A DNA stretch of 64,000 nucleotides from contig OW240915.1 of the NCBI GenBank assembly GCA_933207985.1, forward strand, positions 108,428,643 to 108,492,642, given 5' to 3'. Origin of the DNA: Pelobates cultripes (lineage: Eukaryota; Chordata; Amphibia; Anura; Pelobatidae). A program made the translations under genes and the position numbers. Position 1 is the stretch's first letter, and the number at the start of each line of letters is the position of its first letter. The notes below the pieces were generated by a model that was not told where the DNA came from, ran no database searches, and worked only from the letters and a program-made list of their open reading frames with translations. Positions 55,141 to 64,000 of this stretch are shown here, piece by piece.

Positions 55141-56500
55141 TTTAGAGTTAAAACAGCGGGGGCTTGTAACTGAAAAGGTCCCTTTTTAATTAGGGTTGGA
55201 ACAGCATTCCAGTGGAAAAAGAATGATTGGGGCTGACCCCTCCCTTAACATCGGTTATGATTATGGGTAATGTACATGCCCCCTGAGCCAGAGGCAGTTA
55301 ATGTTAGGCTAGTTGTGAGGCCTGTTTTTGTATAGGACGAGAGGGGAGGGCAGGTGCCCAGGATCAGCAGGAATGATTGGCAAGGGTGTTGAGTTGTTAA
55401 TGTTTATGGTTACATTATGTTAATGTATGGTGTTTAATAAATTAATGTTATTTTTTTATATTAATAAAGCTCTGGCCTGTTTGTCACCATCAGCGTCTTG
55501 CATCTGTTTATAAAGGTAAGCTAATAAATGGATATTCTAATCTACACGGTCCCCACTACCGTCACACATTCCCCTTACTCTTTCCTCTCTGTGCTGTTCG
55601 AGCAAGGCACATCATCGCTAAGGTTTTCGAAGCTGGGCAGCTGCAGGCTGCAACTTCAGTGATGAGGCTGTTCCTAACAGCACATAAGCACAGTGCAAAA
55701 ACCAAGCCTTACACTCCTCAGGGAAGTTGCTGGTTGGTGGCTGCTGGCAAAGTCTGGGGACCTTACAGCCTGGCAGGAAGCTCTCTAAATACCAGACAAC
55801 CATCTAGAAGCAGCAACAGTTACAGTTTTACAGTCAGCACTACTAGGCTACAGAGGTAAGCAGATACAAGTTGAGGACTAGTGTGTAGATTTATCTAGTT
55901 ATTGAATTGTGCATGGTATATGGAGCTTGGATTTGGGTAGAAAGAAAAGGAATGGTGGATTGTGGTGGAGAGGAATATGGAACTATGTAGTGGATAAAGG
56001 GGGGGGGTTGTAGTAAAGAACATGTTGAATAGATATATGAAGGTGCTGGGTGTAAATGGGAACAGAGTTTTGGAATATGGAGTGGAGGCGTATGAAGCTG
56101 TTTTATGGGGAATTAGATATATATTTAGAGTTGTGGAAGGAGATATGTAGGGATCTGGTAACCAATATTTTAAATTAATTCATGTGGAATAAGCAGTGGC
56201 AGAACTAATGTAGAGAGGCCCCTGGGGCGCCCCTCTAGTGCAAGAGTGGCTAAATGGTAGATCTCACTCTGTCGTACAACTCCAACAATACAATGCCAGC
56301 TGGGTATCTACCATTTGCCGTCCTTGCAATGTTGTATTTGTGAGTGGCGCTTATGCATTTGAATGTAAGCATGTTTTTGTATAGAACATGTGTGCATGTA
56401 GGGGTGTATTTGTACATACTGTTGGCATTGGAATTCTGGAATGTGTTTGTATGAGGTGTTGGCTTATAAATGCAGGTTTGCTTTTGTGTGTAGTTTTGGT
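55141..56500. other. Intergenic, no gene recognised
   Basis: No motif, terminus or convincing frame. The open stretch 55659-55859 (+) has no family resemblance, and the GT after CAGAG at its end is not enough to propose an exon. Confidence 0.45.
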
Positions 56501-56799
56501 GTTTGAATGAAGGGGTGTTTGTATATAATTTTAGTGTATATAATTTTAGTCTTTTTAATAGATAATACAGGAGTGTGTTTGCATGTAATGTTTGTGTGTG
56601 ATTGCAGGGGTGTGTTTGGATGTAATGTTGGCTTTTACATGTGGATGTACACTTATGTGTACTTCTGGAGTTTGATTGCAGGGGTGTTTTTGTATGTAAT
56701 ATTTGTGTTAGATTGCAGGAGTGTGTTTGTGTGTTGTGTTGGTGTTTTATTGTTTGAATTTATGCACTTACATTGCCACATACATACTTACACACACAC

Positions 56800-56842
<43 letters not shown>
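56501..56842. repeat. TGTGTTTG-type minisatellite and (TA)n
   Basis: Diverged repeats of a roughly 40-50 base unit (ggggtgtgtttggatgtaatg) run to about 56750. A CA/TA microsatellite then reaches 56842. The Val/Phe/Cys-rich open frame 56507-56926 is a repeat artefact. Confidence 0.75.
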
Positions 56843-56846
<4 letters not shown>

Positions 56847-57370
56847 ATACAATGTTAAACAAAAATCTGCACACCAGTCAAGCCATAAGACTTGCTTTTC
56901 CCACAGAAATCCCAAATCTGCAGTGATGTTACAACCGCAAAGGATTCTGGGTGGGCATATGCAAATTAGTTTAACAAAGAATCACATTTTTGCCTCATTC
57001 CATTTTAACCCCTTAAGGACACATGACATGTGTGACATGTCATGATTCCCTTTTATTCCAGAAGTTTGGTCCTTAAGGGGTTAAACATGGATTCCTTTTA
57101 ATATGTGTTTGCAGTATACAACTGCTTGGAACACAATTTAGGAAGATGCAAAACCAGTGAACCACTCATGGACAGCTGTTTCATTGTTAATGCAACTCTT
57201 CAGCATTAAGTTGGTTATTGGTTTGCTTATTGAGGCTTGGTAGTGCTTGGGAAGCAAAATCCAAATAGGTTATGGTGGGGTAAAATTGTGATTGAAAACC
57301 CCTTCCACCTGAAGTCTGTGGATAGTTAATACAATGTTTTCAATCACAATTTTTCCCCACCATGAGACGA
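56843..57370. mobile_element. Dispersed foldback repeat, copy B (filled MITE site)
   Basis: Second copy of the 36608-37030 repeat, interrupted at 57005-57084 by the 80-base TTAA MITE. Its right part contains a foldback, ggtggggtaaaattgtgatt against caatcacaatttttccccacc. That suggests the complete family member is a longer palindrome than copy A shows. Confidence 0.78.
57005..57084. mobile_element. 80-base TTAA MITE, copy 3, with known empty site
   Basis: Runs TTAACCCCTTAAGGACACAT to TTGGTCCTTAAGGGGTTAA. Flanks ccatt and acatgg correspond to the uninterrupted ccattttaaacatgg at 36770 in copy A. The insertion therefore duplicated TTAA. Confidence 0.93.
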
Positions 57371-57639
57371 ACACAGTAACAACTTAGCTTTTATTCAGCA
57401 GTATGCCATATTGAAACAACGTTTCAGTTCCCAGTCAGAACTTTCGTCAGGATTATATAGATTAACACAACAATACATGCATATAAACACTGACACATGC
57501 ACAAAAAACACACAAATTCATATACACACTGACATACACACATAAACTTAAATCTTGTTTATTTGGCCCTTGCTAGCCTTTGAGTTTGGCATGCTTGCTG
57601 TAGGCCAACCTAGTACTGCCAAAATAGCTCTAATGCACC

Positions 57640-59340
57640 CAGACATGGACTCCATAAGACACCAAGTCATTAGTTACATAGTTGTCTAGTTTTTTTTTTT
57701 TTTTTTTAAAAAGACTATAGTCCACCAAGTTCCACTGTGAAGCCCACTCTATTATGATCCAAAAGAAGGCAAAAACAAAAATACATTGTAGCCATTTACA
57801 AATAAACCAGAAAAAGGGAAAAAAAATCCTTATTGACTCCATAATGACAATCAGATTTCTCCTTGGTTTAACAACCTGTTTACATACATATGAATGATAT
57901 CCTTGAATATTCGGCTTATGCAAAAAAACATCCAAGCCTTTTTAAATGTATTTATAGAATCTGAAAACACAACATCTCTAGGCAGATAATTCCACATCTT
58001 TATTTTTCTTACTGTAAAGAATCCTTTCCTCTGCTATAAGTGCCTTTCTTGCAACCTCAATAGATGACCTCTTGTCTGTTGTATATTCCTGATAATGAAT
58101 CAGGAATTCAGGCCCTCTGAGGTGCCTTTTTCTTAAGAACACAATTCCCTTTTTTTCTAGCCTTTCCTAATAACTAATTTTCCGTCCTTTTACCTCACCT
58201 CTGCCCTCTTTCTAGTTCTGCAATATCCTTCTTTAAAACTGGTCTCCAAAATTGCACCGCATATTCAAGGTAGGGCATCCCATTGACTTGTAAAGAGGCA
58301 AAATCATATTTGGATAACGTAATTCAAAACCCCTTTTTATACACAAAGCACTTTACTAGCTTTTGCAACGGCACAGCAGCATTGCATACTGTTGTCTTGT
58401 TTGTGATGTTTAATTGTTCCCACATCCTTTTCAGTTAATGTTATGCCTAACTCGGCCCAATTTAATGTATAAGTATCTCGTGGGTTCCTTATTCCAAAAT
58501 GCATGACCTTGCATTTATCTGTATTGAATCTTATCTGCCACTTGCCTGCCCAGTACCGAAATTTATGCAAATCCCACTGTAGAGAAGTTATATCATGTTC
58601 ATACTATATGTTCCTTCATATTTGGGTGTCATCTACAACACAGACAAATGACTTTCAGTGTCCACTTCAAGATCATGTATAACTAGATTAATGTGAAGTG
58701 GACCCAGGACAGAACCCTGAGGCATTCCACTTGCCATTTGTGTCCAATGTTAACATTTTCCATTTTGTGGAACATGATTTACCATCTAAACCAACTGCTT
58801 TCAGTTTTACTAGTAATAATTTTTGTGGAGCCTTATCAAATGCCTTAGCAAAATCCAAGTAGATCACATCTACTGGAACACCCTGATCTATATTTCTACT
58901 AACTTCTTTATAAAATGCAAATAAGTTAGTTTGGCATAACCTGTCTTTGATCAAACCATGTTGATTCCTGCTTATGATATTTTTGTTCAAAATTAATTCT
59001 TGCATATTATCCCTTACTTGCACTTCAAATAATTTCCCAACCACAGATTTAAGCTCATGGGTCTATAGTTTCCCGGTAGAGCTTTTGAACCCTTTTTAAG
59101 TATATGCCCCACATTTGCTTTTGTCCAATCCTCTGGTAATTCCTCACAGAAAAGAATCCTAAAAAATTGAAGAATTTAGCCTTTTGTGTTTGTGTACAGA
59201 CCACATATTTTCTTTGTGTTAATTTCAAATATCATATTATTATCTCTATTTTCCAAGTGCTCCCTAACTTCTTGAATGTTTGAAAATAAGTCAACATTAT
59301 TAGTTATGGCAAGATCCAGACACACATCTCTTTAGTTGGT
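57640..59340 (-). pseudogene. CR1 LINE relic, RT and 3' region
   Basis: The minus frame 59044-58688 reads FEVQVRDNMQELILNKNIIS, HGLIKDRLCQTNLFAFYKEV and VDVIYLDFAKAFDKAP (RT motif A), then QKLLLVKLKAVGLDGKS. Shifted frames follow with [15 protein letters not shown] DNA near 58700. The block WQIRFNTDKCKVMHFG lies at 58570-58337. Further antisense CR1 sequence continues to about 57780 and 59340. Many stops and shifts; an old, 5'-truncated copy. A fragment of the same region lies in the ABHD17B intron. Confidence 0.85.
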
Positions 59341-59439
59341 GTTTCTACTAATTAAGACATGAAATTATAATTTATCAGGCTCAAAGACCCATTTCCCTTA
59401 ACTGTACAACTAGTCCATCTGGCTCAATCAAGACCACTT

Positions 59440-60130
59440 AAGTCCTGCAAGGTGGGGCGTCTATGGATCAGATTTGTTGTTCCAGTACATCCCACTGATG
59501 CTCAAATGGATTGAGATCGGGGAAGTATTGAGGTCAAGGCAACACATTAAACTCTTTGTCATATTCATCAATCAATTCCTGAAAATTGTTGCAGTGTGAC
59601 AATGTGAGAGAGCATTATCCTGCTGAAAAAGGCCACTGAAGATGCTTTTGGTAGTGGACAGTGGTCGTCATTGACACCTTGATGATCTGCTGCTACACAG
59701 CCCCATATGCAGCAAACTGCGGTGTACTGTGTGTTCTGATACCTTTCTACCATGGCCTTCATGAAGTTTTTCAGCAATTTGAGCTAGAGTATCTCTTCTG
59801 TGTTGCTCCCCACATGCATCAATGAGATTTGGGTGCCCATGATCCTGATACCGATTCACCAGTTGTCTTTCCTTGCACCATTTTTGGTAGGTATTAACCA
59901 CTGCATAATGGGAACACTCCACAAGACTTGCAATGTTGGAGGTACTCTGACCCGGCTGTTTAGCCATCACTATTTGGCCCTTGTCAAAGTCACTCAGATC
60001 ATTTTCTGCTACCAACACATGAAAAGGAACTGATTGTTCACTTCCTGATTAATATATCACACCCCTTGACAGGTGCAATTGTAACATTATAATCAATACT
60101 ATTCACTACACCTGTTAGTAGTTTTTTAAT
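59440..60130 (-). pseudogene. Tc1-family transposase remnant
   Basis: The minus frame 60018-59668 gives the N-terminal helix-turn-helix region: LSDFDKGQIVMAKQPGQS, YAVVNTYQKWCKERQLVN and KVSEHTVHRSLLHMGL. Frame 59777-59568 and shifted DNA down to about 59470 hold the later catalytic region, including a degraded tcaatccatttgagcatcag-type proline/asparagine block. The middle is deleted and the frame is broken. It differs in sequence from the full-length Tc1 at 34.4 kb, so it is another family. Confidence 0.85.
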
Positions 60131-61511
60131 ATTGGTGCTAATCAGTGTATTACAGTAAGTTTATACATTTGTATGTATAATATAATCTCCAGAACTTTAA
60201 ATCATAACTACAATAGGCTATTACAGTGGCTATTCAAAGCTGTTCTGTCAAAGTCAAATTGGAACAGCTTGCTATCTCCAGACTTCACTTAATTTTCCCA
60301 CTAATGTTAAATGAGAAAGCACAATTTCTTCATTTCAATCATCCCTTTATATTGTGGTCTCAGCCAGAGATAGGCATCCGTTCACACCAAGCTTCTTAAT
60401 GACACTGTTTATATTAAACCACCAAAAAATCTGTAATTTTGCCAGAAATCTGCATACACTGTAATGTTTTGTAAATTCAAAAGAAGAAGCACATTTGGCG
60501 CAGGGGATAAACTGGTTTTACTAACCAGACACTATTTCTTTTAAGAGCATTTGTAAAACCCAACGATTTGGGATGATAACCCTTCCTTAAGAAAACTGTT
60601 TGCCTGCCTAGACTATCAGGAAATTATAGGATCATTACTGTGAGACTTTTCGAATTGGGAAACCTGGTGTCAACTGCATTTTTGTATTTAAAGTTTGAGA
60701 AATATGTACCCTTGTGAACTTTCACATACTGTTATTTTCAATAATTCACAGCCTAACTGATTGCATATGCTGATTTTTTACTATTTACGCTCCAGTTTTT
60801 TTTTTGTTAAATGTGCGTTTAACACAATGTACTGGCAGAAATATAAAAATGTAACACTGCAAGTAATAGATTAAAAAAGGACGTGAGATAGAAGAAATAA
60901 CATTTATCAAAAAACAGTTACATTTTATTTCTGTAAATTATATATTGGCAATCTTAATTTGGAAATAAAAATATAAACGTTGAATATTCATTACTATTAT
61001 CTTTGCAGGACTATAAAATATAAAAAAGCACTTGCCCCCTTCGGAGCCCAGCTTCTTATTTCCTAAACAAACATTTGTATATATGCCGCTATGTAATGTA
61101 CAACCAAACTAAAGAACAGTGGGTCAATCATTAACAATAGTGGCCAATCACAAAACAATCAAATGCATTTTCTGATTGTAGTGATTCTTGTCCGCTTCGG
61201 AATGCTCAAGATAGCCACTAATCACCTACATGGTGAAAGCTTAGTTACAAGACGTATAAAAGAAATCAAAAAGAAAGAAAAATCAATATATTTATTAAAA
61301 ACCAACAAAGAAAACGAAAAAAATTAAAAAAAAAACTGATGAGGCTATTGTCACACATGTAGGCAAGACATCAGCACACCTATTTTTTTTTTCCTGTTTC
61401 ATACTTCAAACTGCTATGTTAAATCAATCTACTGAAGACAAGCAAATACATTATAAAAAAAGTAAGGATGATGGAAGATGCAACAAAACATACATCCAGG
61501 GATTATATCTT
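60131..61511. other. Intergenic, no gene recognised
   Basis: AT-rich; no coding signal or repeat terminus that I can support. Confidence 0.5.
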
Positions 61512-62132
61512 TTGTCAGTACAATTTTTTTATAAATTCTTTATTTTGAATTTTTCAGTAATATGGGGGTTAGGGTACAGAAAAGAAAACTTGGGAGCAAG
61601 GATAATTTCACAGAGACCATGAGTCGCATTAGTGTGTTACAAAACAGTCATAAAGAAGAGGTAATTACATAGCAGTTTGTTCCGTAACTGTTGCGGTCCT
61701 TCGTTGTTGCTGTAAGACTCTGGTCCCGTTTCCGAGAGAGGGTTCTGAAGCTTATTTGTAGAGGGGTGTAACATTGTGTTGCAATATATTATATTGTAAC
61801 AGCTATAACAAGATTATTTTTGGTTCGTATGTTACATAGTTGTGTGCGTAGTGTGCCGTTCGTTTCAGTGTTTGGTCGGTGTGTTTATGAGGTTCCCTTC
61901 GGGGAGAGTTAGGGGTACCATGAGGGAAAAGGGGGGGGGGTTTGGTCTGGTGGGGGTACTAGTCCTATTGCCTAGTGTATAGACCTGTTGTCTCCTGGTG
62001 TCATGTATCTTGGCATGAGCTCTATTAGTGTGTGGGTCCTTGGTGGTTGGGTGGTGTTGGTCTGAGGCCAATTGTGGTCCTTCCAATGGACTTTATATTT
62101 GATTCTACTTGGGCTGTTGTCAGTACAATTTT
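61512..62132 (-). mobile_element. Retroinsert with 16-base target duplication
   Basis: TTGTCAGTACAATTTT occurs at 61512-61527 and again at 62117-62132, exactly flanking a 589-base insert. The insert begins with a T-rich stretch (ttttataaattctttatttt), which would be the A-rich 3' end of a minus-strand retrotranscript. The minus frame 62086-61865 is Pro/Thr-rich and not recognisable. The structure fits target-primed reverse transcription of a LINE 3' end or a SINE; the family is not identified. Confidence 0.8.
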
Positions 62133-62565
62133 ATGGATGAAGAGCTGAAAATAGTTTTGATAACACTTAATGAAGAGCTCTAGTCATTTGTTTCTTTTCA
62201 TTATCAGTGTTATTCTATAAGTGAGAATTTAAAGTTAGTTTAAGAGGAGTAGCCAAACTGAAAGCATAGTTTACTTACTATTTTTCCACTTCAGCTATTG
62301 TGACCTTAAATTTGAAATTCACTTTGACTTTACCTTCAATTATCACTACACACTAGTCTTTAAATTTTTCTCTGCACAGTATGTAGTTTTGACATAGTAG
62401 CAACCCCCTATCTACAGGGAAGCTCTCAACATTTTAGCAATACAGTATATTTTTATCTAAGCTGTGTTATATTATTAACTTGCTGATAGCCATATCTTTC
62501 TAGATGCCCAAATCTGTGCTCAGAGACTTTGTAACATCTGTTCCCCTGCTGCTCATTAGCAGTTT
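62133..62565. other. Intergenic with MITE relic
   Basis: About 62205-62360 resembles the CAGGGTTATTTAC palindromic MITE (attgtgaccttaaatttgaa), diverged and lacking clear ends. Nothing else is seen. Confidence 0.5.
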
Positions 62566-62910
62566 ATGCAAAGTTTATGCAAGGGTGTTTTTGTGTTTCT
62601 GTAACTGTATGTATGTTTGTATCTGCATGTGTGGCAGTGTTTGTATCTATGTGTCTGTAAATCTGTATGTGTGTCAGTGTGTGTATTTCTGTGTCTGTAT
62701 CTGACTGCGTGTCAGTGTTTTTTAACTGGGTATCTGCATGTGTGTCAGTGTGTGTATCAGTGTGTCTGTGCAACTGCATGTGTGGCATGTGTGTGTCTGT
62801 ATCTGTATGTGTATCAGTGTGTCTATTTATCTTCTGCATATGTTTCAGTGTGTGTATGTGTCTGTGTATCTGCATGTGTGTCAGTCTGTATCTGCAAGAG
62901 ATATATATAT
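62566..62910. repeat. TGTGTCTGTAT-type minisatellite
   Basis: Diverged tandem units built on gtgtgtcagtgtgtgtatct and catgtgtgtcagtg. Cys/Val-rich plus-strand frames and Thr/His/Asp-rich minus-strand frames here are artefacts of the repeat. Confidence 0.88.
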
Positions 62911-64000
62911 ATGAGCATATGAAGGGTACAATTTATGGAAATGGGCTGCCAAGGGGTACACAAGTGAAAAAGATTGGGGACCACAGGCTCTTTTGGAGTA
63001 AAAACTGCCTGAGGGGGCCACTATTCCTGGGTTTAGTGGGAGCGGACTATAACGCTGCTGCTGTCTATTCATAAAACTTTTTCAGGAGATAATGAAAAAT
63101 TATAATTTTAATTATACCATGCAATAGATTTTCTTTAATTGTGCTTTAACAGCCCAACGTAAATATGCGATTAAAATATTTATTTAAAAAAAATACTTTT
63201 CTATCAAGCTTGCTTTTCATCTGATTTACATTACATTTTCTTCTGCATGATATTCAATATTATCATTTGTACATTTTGGGGATTATATAAACAAACATCC
63301 ATAGAAATGTTATTGAACAAACACTATGATTACTATGGTGTACAAACTACAGACATTGCACTTTAATTTTGAACAGTTGCAGCATACAATTAATGTGAAT
63401 TGGAATTAAATTGGGTGAAGAAATTCTATATGTATTTTTTCACCTATGCCTTGGGATCTACACATTTTGTTCTAGATATTCAAAAAGATCCTGGATTATT
63501 TGTACACCAGTTGTACTCTTGTTGATTCTTGATAAAAGTGAGTGTAAAAAAACAAAACAAAAACACACACACAAATTTTACAGTTTGAGCACTAATTAAT
63601 TAGCACTTTATTATTTTTTTTAAAAGGTTTGAAAATTTGTTATATAAATGTCTTTTTCTACTACCCCATGAAATAATTTTCTATTCGTTTGAGTTTTTGA
63701 TATCTAAGAAATCCATTTAGTAAATGTTTTCCTTAAAGTAATAGCATCATGAAAACTTTTCCTACACAAGAAGATGATTGGTGGGAAAAAACATGATTGA
63801 TGGTTACGGACATCCGCTAAATGTTGATTTATTCACAGGTCAAATGAAAGTGGAATAGAATTTCACTGTTATAGAGTGGTAGTTAGTGGCTGAAATGCCG
63901 TTTTATCATCTTCTATAGAAAATAATAGGAGATGAAAAATGCTAGGTAATGACAATTTTTCATGATAAACAGTGAATGTCACTAATTTGTTTCAATTAAC
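62911..64000. other. Intergenic, no gene recognised
   Basis: 62935-63070 resembles old transposon DNA (ggggaccacaggctcttttg). The rest is AT-rich with no coding signal. Confidence 0.45.

Noticed and set aside
55659..55859. A possible first exon ending CAGAG|GTAAGC
   Set aside because: A donor-like string alone is weak. The peptide has no family resemblance and no downstream exon was found.
62504..63074. Long Cys/Val-rich and Thr/His/Asp-rich frames
   Set aside because: They are produced by the TGTGTCTGTAT minisatellite on either strand.
31345..64000. First coding exon of ABHD17B and further NPSR1 exons
   Set aside because: Looked for in the open frames on both strands (the roughly 470-base first exon with its Cys cluster; the TM1-2 and TM4-7 receptor blocks). 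Nothing matching was seen, so none is listed.
1..64000. tRNA, rRNA, CRISPR or defence-type gene clusters
   Set aside because: No sequence with tRNA or rRNA character and no clustered prokaryote-style genes were recognised by eye. A covariance-model scan was not possible here.

Overview
The window reads as nuclear DNA of an anuran amphibian. The base composition is AT-rich and intergenic. Host exons with GT/AG splice sites lie kilobases apart. The repeat set (CR1, L2, amphibian-type L1, DIRS/Ngaro, hAT, Tc1 and TTAA-target MITEs) is what frog genomes carry. I cannot name the species. Three runs of exactly 100 N (18078-18177, 37061-37160, 51156-51255) are scaffold gaps, and each lies in or beside a repeat.

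Only two host genes can be supported, both partial. On the minus strand, two coding exons (31344-31165 and 27224-27005) give the C-terminal half of the depalmitoylase ABHD17B, with intact splice sites and the full Ser-Asp-His triad. The first coding exon is not in the window. On the plus strand, a single 94-base exon (42559-42652) encodes TM3 and the DRY motif of a neuropeptide S receptor (NPSR1-like). In human these genes are on different chromosomes, and a gap at 37061-37160 lies between them here.

Layout: 0-3.3 kb holds a TTAA-flanked repeat and a palindromic hAT MITE. 3.3-5.9 kb holds a decayed DIRS end and non-coding DNA. 5.9-17.4 kb is a nested stack: an L2 tail, a near complete L1 on the minus strand (5' end at 16200) split by a young non-autonomous LTR element with 5-base target duplication TTATT, then a Tc1 relic split by a CR1 tail. 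17.6-19.2 kb is GC-rich, foldback-rich and contains a gap. 19-32 kb is the ABHD17B gene body and 3' flank with MITEs. 32-37 kb holds MITEs, a diverged solo LTR and a full-length dead Tc1. 37-40.5 kb is an L2 facing a CR1. 43.2-48.6 kb is one DIRS-type element with inverted ends and an internal complementary region. 49.7-55.1 kb holds Ty3/gypsy, L1 and Ngaro-like debris around a well preserved hAT transposase. 56.5-62.9 kb holds minisatellites, a second copy of the 36.6 kb repeat with a nested MITE, CR1 and Tc1 relics and a retroinsert with a 16-base target duplication.

There are no operons or host pathways to describe. What the window records is successive transposition. No CRISPR array, tRNA or rRNA gene was seen. 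The structures most worth checking are the DIRS element with its tandem-repeat tail, the LTR element with its repetitive ORF, the ABHD17B/NPSR1 neighbourhood, and the filled/empty site pair for the TTAA MITE.
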